DNA of 64,000 nucleotides from Phycisphaerae bacterium (GTDB lineage: Bacteria; Planctomycetota; Phycisphaerae; Phycisphaerales; UBA1924): the NCBI GenBank assembly GCA_030429705.1, contig JAUIES010000001.1:1178001-1242000 (forward strand). Reading direction: 5' to 3'. Below, piece after piece: positions 25,664 through 35,900 of the stretch. Under the pieces are notes generated by a model. It was not told where the DNA came from and ran no database searches. It saw nothing but the letters and a program-made list of their open reading frames with translations. The first letter of the stretch is position 1. Each line of letters starts with the position of its first letter. The translations under genes and the position numbers were made by a program.

Positions 25664-26611
25664 ATGAACTTCAAGAACTTTGTATCGATGACCATCCTCG
25701 CTCTTTGTACACTCGCTCTGGTCGGGTGTCGCTCGACCGATACGCGCGACAGCCACGACACAGCGTTAGCGCTTCCTGACGATGTGCGACCGCTGGTGCG
25801 CATTTTTGACCGTGATGGGCAGTCGGTGGACTGGTCGTCGATGCGGGCCTCACTGGTTCAGGCTGACATTATTGTGATCGGCGAGACGCACGAACAGGCC
25901 ATTGGACTTGAAGCAGCAGCCTGCATCTTCGACGATGTTCTTGCTGACAGATCCGAGAAAACAACACCGGCGCTCCTGCTCGAGTTCTTTGAGCGCGATG
26001 CTCAACTTGCGATCGAAGACTATCTGGCGGGCGTGACTGATGAGGCAGCATTTCGCAAGGCATCGCGCCGCACAGCGGGGAACTACCCGCCCGGTCACGC
26101 CCGAATGCTCGAAGCCGCCAAGGCTGCGGGCGCTCCCGTCTATGCAGCGAACGCGCCGCGTCGCTATGTCCGCATGACGACAGGTGATGGGTATGAGAAA
26201 CTCCGTGCGCTCGCGCCAATACAGCAGAGCCTGTTTGAAACACCCGACCCGGTCATCGAAGGGAAATATCGCGACGATTTCTTTGGCTTGATGGGCGGCA
26301 TGTCCCACGGCACACCCGAGACAGAACATGGCATTCCCGCAGCCATGATCGAGAAAATGTATTATTCGCAGCAGATCTGGGACGCGACCATGGCCGATTC
26401 TGTTGCCTTGGCTGTTGGGCGCGGCAATAGACCCGCGGTGCTTGTCATTGGGCGGTTTCACAGTGATTTCGACGGCGGAACCGTGCAGTTGATCAACCGT
26501 TACGCGCCGAGCAGATCTGTGGTGACACTCAGCATGATCGCGTCAAACGAAGCGACGATCGCAGACGAAGACCTCGGCAGAGCCGACTTTGTCGTGTACA
26601 CAAGCGAGTAA
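25664..26611 (+). CDS. ChaN-like (DUF399) lipoprotein
   Basis: 315 residues with a lipoprotein signal (MTILALCTLALVGC, lipobox LVGC at about residues 19-22). The mature part matches the ChaN/DUF399 family: DIIVIGETHEQAIGLEAAACIF, PALLLEFFERDAQLAIEDYLAG, YPPGHARMLEAAKAAGAPVYAANAPRRYVR and WDATMADSVA, then VLVIGRFHSDFDGG. Campylobacter ChaN binds haem at the cell surface, which makes an iron-uptake role possible; haem ligands cannot be assigned here. It probably resides in the outer membrane or periplasm. Confidence 0.85.
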   Translation: MNFKNFVSMTILALCTLALVGCRSTDTRDSHDTALALPDDVRPLVRIFDRDGQSVDWSSMRASLVQADIIVIGETHEQAIGLEAAACIFDDVLADRSEKTTPALLLEFFERDAQLAIEDYLAGVTDEAAFRKASRRTAGNYPPGHARMLEAAKAAGAPVYAANAPRRYVRMTTGDGYEKLRALAPIQQSLFETPDPVIEGKYRDDFFGLMGGMSHGTPETEHGIPAAMIEKMYYSQQIWDATMADSVALAVGRGNRPAVLVIGRFHSDFDGGTVQLINRYAPSRSVVTLSMIASNEATIADEDLGRADFVVYTSE

Positions 26612-26623
26612 TCTGGGTCGCCC

Positions 26624-26806
26624 TCATCCAAGCAGATCGATCAGGAGTTCGTGGGCCGGGACGAGCTTGCCAAACCCCCACCCAAGTACAAACCCGACAC
26701 AGGCCATGACGACGGACAGTACGATTGAGTCCAGCCAGAGTTGAATGCCGATACCAAAGGCAGCAGCCCCGACCAGAGCACAAAGCGAACACCAAATCGT
26801 CTTCAT
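26624..26806 (-). CDS. Small membrane protein
   Basis: A 60-residue protein with two hydrophobic helices (TIWCSLCALVGAAAFGIGIQLWL and SIVLSVVMACVGFVLGWGFGKLV) and almost no soluble part. ATG 26806 is preceded by AAGGAG at a good distance, which is the main evidence that it is real. No function can be assigned. It sits convergent to the ChaN-like gene with 12 bases between the stops. Confidence 0.6.
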   Translation of the reverse strand: MKTIWCSLCALVGAAAFGIGIQLWLDSIVLSVVMACVGFVLGWGFGKLVPAHELLIDLLG

Positions 26807-26966
26807 CACAGACTCCTTCTAAGTAGGCTGTCCTGTTGTTCGGAATCAATCGCGATCGTTGCATGTGATCGCTCATGCTTCTTGGGCGAAACGATACAAG
26901 GTGAAAGTTCTTGAGATCACCTTGTCCCCACCAAGAGGCGCGGCACACTTCCAACAGGAGAATCTC

Positions 26967-27413
26967 ATGCTCTTGACGAAAACGAGTTATGCTTTGGTGT
27001 TGTTGTCGAGCCTGAGCCCGCTGGCATCGGGTCACATCACGCTCCACTCGCCCAATGGCGGCGAAGTTCTGATCGCGAATAGCACATTCATCATCGAGTG
27101 GGAAATCAGGATTCCGCATAATCTCGAAAACTGGGACATCGCCTACAACCGAGACATCGGCAACGCCGAGTGGATCACCATCATTGAAGACCTCGAAGCG
27201 GGAGATCCATCTCAAGGCGCCCAGCACCAATACGCGTGGACGGTGCCCGATATCATCGATGATACGGTGTGGGTGCGTGTGATCATGGACAACGACACCG
27301 CCGACTACCAGGACGGAAGTCAAAACCCGTTTTCAATCATTCCGGCGCCCGGGTCAATTGCAATTGGCGTCGGAGCATGTCTCACCGGTGCTCGTCGTAG
27401 GCGAATCTCATGA
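26967..27413 (+). CDS. Exported protein with PEP-CTERM-like sorting tail
   Basis: 148 residues. ATG 26967 (AGGAG upstream) gives a signal peptide, MLLTKTSYALVLLSSLSPLASG; the frame extends to 26859 but without a signal. The mature domain opens with ITLHSPNGGEVLIANSTFIIEWE, the start seen in Ser-Thr-rich/GPI-anchored-like beta-sandwich domains, and ends with IPAPGSIAIGVGACLTGARRRRIS: a PAPG motif, hydrophobic stretch and Arg cluster, as in planctomycetal PEP-CTERM variants. Export and processing by an exosortase are inferred. It overlaps the next gene by four bases. Confidence 0.78.
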   Translation: MLLTKTSYALVLLSSLSPLASGHITLHSPNGGEVLIANSTFIIEWEIRIPHNLENWDIAYNRDIGNAEWITIIEDLEAGDPSQGAQHQYAWTVPDIIDDTVWVRVIMDNDTADYQDGSQNPFSIIPAPGSIAIGVGACLTGARRRRIS

Positions 27414-27763
27414 CCGTGTTCATCAAACGAGTCTATGAAGAGGCCTCTCCCGAGGACGGGTATCGGGCACTCGTTGATCGTCTCTGGCCGAGGGGGGTCA
27501 GCAAGGAAAAAGCCAGCATCGACGAGTGGTGCAAGGACATCGCGCCATCCAACGAACTGCGCGTTGCCTATCACAGCGGCGACCTCACATGGGCTGCGTT
27601 TGTCAGACTCTATACGAAAGAACTTGATCATCACCTCGACCTGCTTCAACCCCTTGCCGAACGAGCACGCGAACGAAATGTCACACTCATCTATGCCAGC
27701 AAAGAGGACCAGCACAATCATGCTGCCGTTCTGCGTGACTACCTCAACGCGATGGCGCAATGA
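27410..27763 (+). CDS. DUF488 (YeaO-like) family protein
   Basis: A 117-residue cytoplasmic protein. The signatures IKRVYEEASPEDGYRALVDRLWPRGVSKEKA near the N-terminus, WCKDIAPSNELRVAYHSG in the middle and VTLIYASKEDQHNHAAVLRDYL at the end define the short DUF488/YeaO branch. The family's function is unknown. Its ATG overlaps the stop of the PEP-CTERM-like gene, although the two products would act in different compartments. Confidence 0.9.
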   Translation: MTVFIKRVYEEASPEDGYRALVDRLWPRGVSKEKASIDEWCKDIAPSNELRVAYHSGDLTWAAFVRLYTKELDHHLDLLQPLAERARERNVTLIYASKEDQHNHAAVLRDYLNAMAQ

Positions 27764-27778
27764 TTCGGTCACACCGCA

Positions 27779-28069
27779 TTATCGATAGCGTCGATCGGTC
27801 TCGCATTGATCACCATACCGCTGTCCCCCACCGTACCTGTACGAACGAGGCCCATGGTCGTACTGTCGATAACTGTTTCGGCCGTGATTGCCATAGTTGT
27901 GGTGGCGGTGATCGTGATGGCGTGTGTTGTACCCATACCCGCCATAACTGCGGGAGTACACAAAGTCAGTGCTGCAGCCGCCTAAACCAAACAGGATCGT
28001 GGCTCCAAATGCGTAGAAAAACGCCTTTGTTCGAGAAACGCGTAAGCGGCGCGTGGTTTTCGGTTTCAT
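27779..28069 (-). CDS. Small His/Tyr/Gly-rich lipoprotein
   Basis: 96 residues with a lipoprotein signal (AFFYAFGATILFGLGGC, lipobox GLGGC). The mature part is of very low complexity: His, Tyr, Arg and Gly make up most of it (NTRHHDHRHHNYGNHGRNSY and RSYRYGGGQRYGD), with clustered histidines able to bind metal. GGAGG precedes ATG 28069. Function unknown; metal binding at the envelope is a guess from composition. Confidence 0.65.
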   Translation of the reverse strand: MKPKTTRRLRVSRTKAFFYAFGATILFGLGGCSTDFVYSRSYGGYGYNTRHHDHRHHNYGNHGRNSYRQYDHGPRSYRYGGGQRYGDQCETDRRYR

Positions 28070-28138
28070 GCGTCAACACCTCCATGGGTGCACCGCCAGA
28101 ATCGCGTCGAGCCTGACAGTCGAATCGGTCGCATTCAT

Positions 28139-28167
28139 AAAAAAGACCGGAGCATGCGTTGCTCCGG
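28139..28167 (-). terminator. Strong intrinsic terminator (minus strand)
   Basis: CCGGAGCA (28147-28154) pairs with TGCTCCGG (28160-28167). Six A residues at 28139-28144 become a T run after the stem on the minus strand, ending the transcript of the gene at 28198. Confidence 0.88.
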
Positions 28168-28197
28168 CCCTCGGTGTTGTTTGCGTTGTCTGTGTGT

Positions 28198-29556
28198 TTA
28201 CTCGTCAATCAGCGCGTTGAGTTCTTTGCGAAGTTGCGCTTCGAACTGCTCCGGGCCGCCGAAACCGATGTGCACATGGCGAATGACACCCTTTTTATCG
28301 ATCACGAGTGAATGAGGGATACCAGTCACACCATAGGCTGTGGCTGTCTTACCGCCTGGGTCAAGTGCGACCGGGAAGTCCCAGTTTTTCTTATCCATAA
28401 ACGACTGCACTTTCGCAGCCGGTTCGTCGAGATCGACCGCGATGAACACAACACCCTTGCTCTCAAGCTCTTTGGTCACCGCGCTCACGACCGGGAGCCC
28501 AGCAACGCATGGCGGGCACCAGGTCGCCCAAAAATCTACAACAACGACCTTGCCGAGATGATCAGCAAGCGTGAACTCACCCCCACCAAGTGATGCAAGC
28601 GTGAAGTTCGCTGCGGCATCACCCTTGCCGAGGGCGCCGCCTGAAGTTGGCGGCGCGGGCGGCTCGACGAACGGTTCATCTTCACCAAATGGATTGCCAC
28701 CCGGACCGCTGTTCATCAGTTGGTCCATCAGGTCATCGACCTTGGTCCAGTCTTCGCCAATATCGATCTTGGCGACCGCAGGCAGTTCTTTGGCGACCGC
28801 CCACTTGGTCAGACGCATCGTCATGGTCATTCCGCCGAACATCTCCATTTCTTGTTCCGAAGGAATGGGTCGAACCGCAATCACCCATGGCTTCCCTGCA
28901 GCCGCAACATGGACTTCGAGTTGTGACTCCGCGCCAAACGGGTCGGTCTCGGTGACAAGAAAGACATGGTGTGTATCCAGGTCTTCGCCAGCCTTCCCTT
29001 TGTACTCGGCGCTCGCGAGCGACTTGAGCAATCCGGGGCGCACCGGCTTTTCACCAGCCTCGTCGGCGGGCTTGGTGTTCTTGGAGGCATCACTCATGAG
29101 TTCGAGGACGATCTCAGCTCCCGGCACCAACTGCCAGGCCGAGGTCGGCATCATCTGCTCTTCACCGTCCGGGCGAAGGGTGGCTGCAAACGAAGCCGGA
29201 GCATCGGCCACTTCATAGATTTGCATCTCAGGGATTGCTGAGGTCATCGTTTTGCCATCGCTGATCACGCGTGGTGCGGGCATGCCCATCCCCATGCCAT
29301 CTGGTTTCGGGTCTGACCAAAACGCGAACACATTGGGCATGATCACCACACCATGCGCGGTCTGGTTCATCTCGCCGAGCATAGCGGCCATTGGGTTGCC
29401 TTCTTCAAACTCGAAGTCGAGTTTGAGTGTTACCGAGCAACCGGGGAGGCTGCGGTAGTGGGCTTCGACCCGATCAACAATCTCTTGGCCACTAATCTGA
29501 GCGAGGCCGACACCGGTCAGCATTGTGACAGCCAGTGTCCCACACAACATTTTCAT
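28198..29556 (-). CDS. Exported protein with DUF2092-like and thioredoxin (TlpA) domains
   Basis: 452 residues. ATG 29556 follows AAGGAAG and gives the signal peptide MKMLCGTLAVTMLTGVGLAQ; the much longer frame to 29847 is not coding. Residues 20-300 resemble outer-membrane lipoprotein-sorting or DUF2092-like beta domains (VDRVEAHYRSLPGCSVTLKLDFEFE, TLRPDGEEQMMPTSAWQLV). After a Pro/Gly-rich linker comes a TlpA-type thioredoxin domain (about 315-452) with VVVDFWATWCPPCVAGLP and cis-proline VTGIPHSLVIDKKG. The CPPC active site suits a periplasmic reductase. It is the second thioredoxin-fold secreted protein in the window; the other is at 6030. Confidence 0.87.
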   Translation of the reverse strand: MKMLCGTLAVTMLTGVGLAQISGQEIVDRVEAHYRSLPGCSVTLKLDFEFEEGNPMAAMLGEMNQTAHGVVIMPNVFAFWSDPKPDGMGMGMPAPRVISDGKTMTSAIPEMQIYEVADAPASFAATLRPDGEEQMMPTSAWQLVPGAEIVLELMSDASKNTKPADEAGEKPVRPGLLKSLASAEYKGKAGEDLDTHHVFLVTETDPFGAESQLEVHVAAAGKPWVIAVRPIPSEQEMEMFGGMTMTMRLTKWAVAKELPAVAKIDIGEDWTKVDDLMDQLMNSGPGGNPFGEDEPFVEPPAPPTSGGALGKGDAAANFTLASLGGGEFTLADHLGKVVVVDFWATWCPPCVAGLPVVSAVTKELESKGVVFIAVDLDEPAAKVQSFMDKKNWDFPVALDPGGKTATAYGVTGIPHSLVIDKKGVIRHVHIGFGGPEQFEAQLRKELNALIDE

Positions 29557-29734
29557 AGAAACTTCCTTTCGAGTTATCCAACCCAGACACAAAGGCATCC
29601 AAAGCCGCTGATATTCCCCCAACAGACTGAGTTTAGGGCGTGGGACAGTTGAAACCGAATCAACCCAAACGGGCTGAGAATCCGTGATTGCACCCCATTC
29701 ACACCCTCGCGTCGCAAAGCCCATACCATGCTCC

Positions 29735-31054
29735 ATGCAAGATCCCATCGCTGACACCGTGCTCGCCTTTTTGCGCGATGCCGACCCCGAAGCCGCCCAG
29801 ATCATCGCAGATGAAGCCGATCGGCAGGAAACCACGATCGAACTCATCGCCAGCGAGAATCATGTCTCACCCGCTGTCATGCACGCGATGGGCACTTGCC
29901 TGACCAACAAGTACGCTGAGGGGTATCCCGGTCGCCGGTACTACGGCGGTTGCGAACACCACGACCACATCGAGCGACTCGCTCAGGATCGGGCCAAGAA
30001 ACTGTTTGGGTGCGAATACGCCAATGTTCAGCCACACTCGGGCGCTCAGGCGAACACCGCGGCGTTCATGGCGATGATGCAGCCGGGCGACACCTTTGCC
30101 AGTCTGATTCTCAAGGACGGCGGGCATCTCTCCCACGGCATGAAGATCAACTTCTCGGGCACCTTTTACAAGCCGGTCCACTATCCGCTGCACTATGACA
30201 AAACCCACGACCGCTTCGAACAGATCGACTACGACGCGGTCCGCGCGGTCTGTCAGGAACACAAGCCCAAGGTGCTCATGTGTGGCTATTCGGCGTACCC
30301 GCGCGTCATCGACTTCGCCAAGTTCCGTGAGATCGCCGACGAAGTGGGGGCGCTGGTCATGGCCGACATCGCCCACATCGCGGGGCTCGTGGCTGCCGGG
30401 GTCCATCCGAGCCCGTTCCCGCACGCCCATGTGGTGACGACGACGACCCACAAAACCCTCCGAGGCCCGCGCGGCGGGCTCATCATGACCAACGACGAGG
30501 AACTAAGCAAGAAGATCAACCGCGCCCTCTTCCCCGGCGTGCAGGGGGGGCCTTTGATGCACATCATCGGCGCCAAAGCGATCGCGTTTGGAGAAGCCCT
30601 CAAGCCCGAGTTCAAGGTGTATCAAGAGCAGGTGGTGCGCAATGCGCGGGCGCTGGCTGAGGCATTGACCAACCACGGCTACCGCATCACCAGTGGCGGC
30701 ACCGACAACCACCTGATGCTCGTCGATCTCACCGCCCGTCACGCCGACCTGACCGGAAAAGATGCCGAGGCATGGCTCGAACAGGCGGGTCTCATCACCA
30801 ACAAGAACGGCATCCCCGACGATGCACGCTCACCGATGATCACCAGTGGCCTCCGTCTCGGCACGCCCGCCACCACCACTCGAGGGCTCATCGAACAGGA
30901 CATGGTCCAGATCGCGCAGTGGATCGACCGCGTGCTGTCCGCCGGGCTCAAGGGCGAAGCCGAACTTGCAACTCAAGCCGCCACAGTCCGCGACGAAGTC
31001 CGCGAACTCTGCATCCGACACCCGCTCGCCAACGGCACACCGGTCATGGGGTAG
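29735..31054 (+). CDS. glyA: Serine hydroxymethyltransferase
   Basis: PLP enzyme that converts serine and tetrahydrofolate to glycine and methylene-tetrahydrofolate. 439 residues from ATG 29735. [36 protein letters not shown], and [16 protein letters not shown] with the PLP-binding lysine are intact, as is [15 protein letters not shown] near the end. The frame opens at 29684 but the added residues do not match the family. It stands alone between a divergent gene pair and the convergent neuB. Confidence 0.97.
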   Translation: MQDPIADTVLAFLRDADPEAAQIIADEADRQETTIELIASENHVSPAVMHAMGTCLTNKYAEGYPGRRYYGGCEHHDHIERLAQDRAKKLFGCEYANVQPHSGAQANTAAFMAMMQPGDTFASLILKDGGHLSHGMKINFSGTFYKPVHYPLHYDKTHDRFEQIDYDAVRAVCQEHKPKVLMCGYSAYPRVIDFAKFREIADEVGALVMADIAHIAGLVAAGVHPSPFPHAHVVTTTTHKTLRGPRGGLIMTNDEELSKKINRALFPGVQGGPLMHIIGAKAIAFGEALKPEFKVYQEQVVRNARALAEALTNHGYRITSGGTDNHLMLVDLTARHADLTGKDAEAWLEQAGLITNKNGIPDDARSPMITSGLRLGTPATTTRGLIEQDMVQIAQWIDRVLSAGLKGEAELATQAATVRDEVRELCIRHPLANGTPVMG

Positions 31055-31149
31055 ATCGGTCGCTGAACCGAGGTAACGAGTACCCGGCTTGACCGACTCG
31101 TGTCTCGCCCTGCTGCAACAAGCAGAGTGGGTGTGAATTGGGAGCGCGC

Positions 31150-32217
31150 CTAACTCGCTTTCGCCAGCCCGATCAAGTCTTTGAAGTCGATCAAAGCATC
31201 GGCAGCGATCTCGTTGCGAGCGGTCTTCCCGATCACCATCGGCAGCTGCCAGGGCTCAAGTCCGGTGCCAGGGCGCTTGAAGGTCAGGTGCTCCAGATTG
31301 AGTTCCTCACCAACTTCGATCGTCCGCCGGGCCACGATGGACTGTCGTGACACCTGCCGCACATCGCGTTCGCAGGGCAACACCATTTTGGCACCGATGG
31401 GGTTGATGCGCCCGGTCTTGTTTTTGGCGGATCGGCACAGTTCGACGTACTTTGCAAACTGATCCCCATTGAGTGACGCAGCATGGTCTGGTCCCGGTCG
31501 CGTTCGATCATCTGTGATGTGTCGTTCGAGGATGTGGGCGCCTGTCAACACCGCCGAAGCGCCAGTCTCGACAGAATCGGTGTGGTCACTGTAGCCGATG
31601 ACGAGTCCGGTTTGATTGTGGAGGGCCGCGATCCCCCCCAGTGCGGCTTCTGGCGCTGGGTAGGCACTGACGCATTGCAAGAGCGCCGTCCGATCGTGGG
31701 CGTGATGTATCCACTTGAGAGCCCGAAAAACTTCGCCCATTGTGCTCGCGCCGGTGCTGACGATCAGGGGCCTGCCGTCGTTGCTGATCGCCTCAAGCAA
31801 CGGCTGATGAACAAGGTCCGGGCTCGCGGTCTTGAATGCATCCCACGCAAGCGAACAGGCCTCTTGCACGAGGTCGAGGCTGAACACCGTGACGATGGCG
31901 TGCAACCCGCGGTCGTGCGCGTGATCAACGACCGCTGCGAGTGCTTTGGTGTTCAGCGCGAGCCGGCGCAGCATCTCAACGGCATCGGTCTCCCCCGCAT
32001 GCGACTGATAGGTTGCCAGTTGAGCAGCGGGTGTCATCAGAAGATCGGCTTGAAAGAACTGAAGTTTGATCGCGTCAGCGCCAACACGGGCAGCAAGGTC
32101 GGTCAGCGCGATCGCCCGATTGACATCGCCGTCGTGGTTGACACCGATTTCCGCGATGATGTACGGCTCACATCCGTCACCAATGCGCCGTTCGGCTATT
32201 TGTATCGTGGTCGTCAT
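31150..32217 (-). CDS. neuB: N-acetylneuraminate synthase family (NeuB-like), nonulosonic acid synthase
   Basis: Condenses phosphoenolpyruvate with ManNAc or a related six-carbon sugar to give a nine-carbon nonulosonic acid. 355 residues. The TIM barrel carries IIAEIGVNHDGDVNRAIALTDLAARVGADAIKLQFF, STGASTMGEV, LLQCVSAYPAP and VIGYSDHTDSVETGASAVLTGAHILERHITDD. A C-terminal SAF/antifreeze-like domain (about 295-350: SIVARRTIEVGEELNLEHLTFKRPGTG) closes the active site. It is 17 bases downstream of neuA, with its ribosome-binding site overlapping that gene's stop. Sialic, legionaminic or pseudaminic acid cannot be separated by eye; the NeuC-type gene at 59074 argues against pseudaminic. Confidence 0.92.
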   Translation of the reverse strand: MTTTIQIAERRIGDGCEPYIIAEIGVNHDGDVNRAIALTDLAARVGADAIKLQFFQADLLMTPAAQLATYQSHAGETDAVEMLRRLALNTKALAAVVDHAHDRGLHAIVTVFSLDLVQEACSLAWDAFKTASPDLVHQPLLEAISNDGRPLIVSTGASTMGEVFRALKWIHHAHDRTALLQCVSAYPAPEAALGGIAALHNQTGLVIGYSDHTDSVETGASAVLTGAHILERHITDDRTRPGPDHAASLNGDQFAKYVELCRSAKNKTGRINPIGAKMVLPCERDVRQVSRQSIVARRTIEVGEELNLEHLTFKRPGTGLEPWQLPMVIGKTARNEIAADALIDFKDLIGLAKAS

Positions 32218-32234
32218 CCGATCAATTCCATTTC

Positions 32235-32969
32235 CTAGGCAGCCTGTTGAGCGAGTTCGCGTCGTACCGCATTGGCAACAACCAGATCAATCCGCGTGTC
32301 AATATCGACCGTGGATCCGACTGGGTCGACAATGCCCAGGCGCTCGCGCCCGAGAAAAGCATGCGGGCCGGGTTCGACGCCAAGTTCGAGTTCGAGCGCA
32401 GCGCGCCGAACCACGATCACCCCCCCGGTCGGTATGTGAGCCGGCGGCAGGTCCTGCCTTCGGTAAATGCCACCATTGAGTACGGGTCCATCCCAAGGCT
32501 GTACCTGCCCGGTCGATGTATCCACCCGCGTGGTCCACATGGGGTGGTGTTTGCCGACCGGTTCGTAACTTTGCACAGAGTCGCAGCCTGATTGTTCACG
32601 CAACGCGATCGCCCGATCGATTAACCCGACGGGCCGCACAGGCACATTGCCATAGAGCACAACGACAGTTGCGGCTTCGTGACCAATGAGTGCCGCGCGC
32701 ACAGCATTATCAACCGGCGTTGTATCGGCAGCGAGATCTGCAGGGCGGACATGGCAAAACGCACCCATGCGAGACGCGATATCCAGGACATCCGCATCGT
32801 CACTCGAGACGAGCACGCTGCCCACAGCCGACGCGTTCAGCGCCTCTTCGATGGTCCACGCCACGCAGGGTCGCCCTGCGACCAAGGCGGTGTTTTTGCC
32901 GGGCAAGCCTTTGCTTCCTTTGCGTGCGAGAACAACCGCGATCGTCGATGACGTATGCTGCTGTTCCAT
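32235..32969 (-). CDS. neuA: CMP-nonulosonic acid (acylneuraminate) cytidylyltransferase
   Basis: Activates the nonulosonic acid with CTP to give the CMP-sugar donor. 244 residues from ATG 32969, which overlaps the stop of the MAF fusion gene (TGATG) and follows AAGGCGG. The nucleotide-binding signature AVVLARKGSKGLPGKN is near residue 8-23, followed by PCVAWTIEEAL, SSDDADVLDIA and the metal-binding VVVLYGNVPVR, in place of the usual QPTSPLR. The upstream frame to 33038 is inside the fusion gene. It is in operon with neuB. Confidence 0.9.
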   Translation of the reverse strand: MEQQHTSSTIAVVLARKGSKGLPGKNTALVAGRPCVAWTIEEALNASAVGSVLVSSDDADVLDIASRMGAFCHVRPADLAADTTPVDNAVRAALIGHEAATVVVLYGNVPVRPVGLIDRAIALREQSGCDSVQSYEPVGKHHPMWTTRVDTSTGQVQPWDGPVLNGGIYRRQDLPPAHIPTGGVIVVRRAALELELGVEPGPHAFLGRERLGIVDPVGSTVDIDTRIDLVVANAVRRELAQQAA

Positions 32970-35900
32970 CAGGCCGCCTTTGAGATAGCGTGCGACTGAC
33001 TGGTTGGCACGCCACGCGCCTCCAGCACGCGTATCCACAGTTCACACAACGAAAGACCACGGGCATTGAGCGCGTCACACCCAACGACCGAGCCGTCTGC
33101 TCGAATCGTGAGCACAGTTTGGTCGTGTCGTCGGGCTGCTGACGCTGGCAAAGGTAGAGGCGTGATTCGCGCGCCCGGCATTGTTTGCGTGTCGGGTTCA
33201 ATCAATGCGCACCCGCATGCCCGAAGCCAGCCGTCATAGAAGGGCTCGATCTGCTCATATGAGGCATCGCACCGCGTGATGCGCGGCACAATCCAGGGTG
33301 TCGGCAGACCTCCGGCGGTGCCCTGTTCGTTACGCTCGCGCATCAGTTGCTCAAGCCGCCCCTGCACCATCTCATAGGCATCAACCCCTGTGCGTTGTTC
33401 ATAGAGCACCGGCTCGACCGCGTGCGTATCGACACTCACCACCTCACACCCGATCGACCCCAGCGCGTGCCAATCATCGCCTCGCAAATCCGTGCGCACA
33501 TGGGTCGTGACCTGCCGAAGATGACACGCGTTGATCAGTCGGCTCAATGCCGGCTTGTCTTCAACGCTTTGACCGCAAAGCGTGATCGCCGACCCCGGGT
33601 CGAGTGAAGCGATGATTCCGAGCGCGATCTCCGCATTGTCGTCCGTGAGTTCGAACTCCACGAGTGATGGCAACATCCGTGCCGGCGGCAAGTCCGCGAG
33701 AGATGCTGCGATGGTATCAGCATCCAGGTTGCCCGCGCAAGACTGCAGCACCCGGGCGCAGGTTTCAGCGGTCGAAGGCGTATCCGGGATACACCGCCGC
33801 ATGAGGCTGCGCACCTCACGCGACACGGGCACACACATGGGTTGTGCGATGGGGTCGGCCTGCGGGGCAAATGGAACGTATCCAAGCAGCGCACCAATCG
33901 TGGCAAATGGACCCGCGGTCGAAGCACCAGTGGCAAGTGATTCCATCGCGGTCTGGTCAACAAGCATCGCGCCAAGCCCTGGGGGGGCTTGTGAAAACAC
34001 CAGGCGCATCGCCTCTGGATATTCGGCGTGCCGACACACGATCGAGTCGACCATGGCAGGATCAACCAAACACCAATCGGCACCAACGAGAACAGCAGCA
34101 TCGATTCCGCGCTCAGTCATGGCTGAAAGGCAGGACATCGGATCAACAACCTCGTCGTAACAGGTCAGTGACGCAATGCCGCCGCGCCACGCTGCGGGGT
34201 TCATCCTTCGAGCAGGCCCGATTGCATCGAGGCGGGACCGCATTCGTTCAACATCCAGGTCGCCGATCGAGACTCGTTCTGCAAACTCTCCGAGCGCCAC
34301 GCGCAATCGCTCGGGGTCATCAGTCAGACACACAACTTCTCGAAGCCTGTGCGCACTGAGCAGCCTGCTGATCGTGCGTTTGAGGATCGATGATCCACCC
34401 TCGAATGACGATTCGATATCACGATTGGTTCCGAGGCCGCCGCGTTCAAAATCGACATGCACGATCGCTGCAACCCGGCGGCGACGCTTGCGTGAACTCG
34501 ACAGGCCGACCTGCTCATATTCATCTCTCGTGCGCTTGCGCCCGCCGTTGAGTGCGTCCGAAGTTGACTCCAACAGCCCGACCAGTGTCTCGGCCGAACT
34601 GGCGATCGCTTCGACATTGGCAATGTCGCGCTCGATGCGCTGCCGTTGGCGACCTTGTTCGTCGTCCGCTCCCTCAAGATCAATCGCCCGGTCTGCTCGC
34701 ACCCGGTTCAGTGTTCCTGCCTGATTGAGGAATTGGGTCAACCGAAACGCTGCACCGATTGTCGTGACCTCGTCTCGAATCGCATGCACGCGTTTGACAA
34801 GGTCGTTCGCGCGAGCCGGATCATTGGTCGCTCGGCGAAGTTTTTTCAACAGCCGAACGGTGTCCTTGCTGAGTTGGAAGACGCGCCGGGCATCGCTCCG
34901 CAACTGTAAGACAGCTGACGAGAGTGCGGCGCGTTGCTCTTCTGTCAGGCTCGTGCGGCGGCTGCCTGGAACGGTGACCGGGATAGGTGACCCATAGGCT
35001 TCGACCGCTTCAAACAGCGACATGGCAACTGTGTGTTGTTTGGCAACACCCCCCTCGGTTGCATCGACGATGCGGAGCCCACGCTCAGTGTCAGCCAGAA
35101 AGTCTGACTCAAACTGTGCGAGATAGGTCGACATCTGTTCGTCCGTAAAAATGGTCCTCCCGAACACATCTGTCTTACGACGAAGAAGTGATTTCTCGCG
35201 CGCTATGCGCTCCCACTCCATCATCTCCAGCGTGTTGAATGGTCCCAGTTCACTTGCCCACACATCGTGAATCGCAGCCCCCGCGGCGTAGTACTGGCCG
35301 TCCGTAAATCCAAGGTCCTGGCCGCACAACAAAACCGGATCGCAACCAAGATGTCGGGCGAGGTAATAGCACTGATGCGCTACCGTCGCGCCCGGTGCAA
35401 GTTCGCCCTTGGGTTCTGCGCGCAGTCCACCAGCGTCGATGATCAGATCGAGCAGGTCATTGCCAAGGGTTCGGATCGCACCCGGATAGGCATCAAGAAT
35501 GGCCGGGTTCGCTTTGGGATCAACGACCAGTGTGACGTCTTCGACATCTGCTTCGGTCAGTCCTTCATAGAACCGCGTCGAAATTTCGTGGTGGTCGAGT
35601 GCGCACACGAAGTGTGGCCGAATACCGCGCGCTAGCAAAGGCTTGAGAACTGTTTGCACCGCGATGATGACAACCTTGTCGCGCATGCCAGGCTGAGCCA
35701 GAATGTCGATGTTGCGTTCAAGACTCGGACCGGCAGCGACCACGACCGCCGGCACACCCAGGCACGCCGAACCGAGATCGCCGATGCCATCGCAACTGCC
35801 GTAGTAGTCCACATTCATCAGGAGATTGCGAAGTGTGACCTCGCTTTGAACCAGCGTGGTCACGATGGCGGTGCGAATCGCTTTGAGGACATCTGCAAAA

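Noticed and set aside
31055-31149. A terminator hairpin between glyA and neuB
   Set aside because: Only a weak CTGCT/AGCAG pairing without a T tract was seen.
32969-33680. An active radical-SAM enzyme at the end of the MAF fusion
   Set aside because: The CxxxCxxC cluster motif is missing, so enzymatic radical chemistry is not supported.
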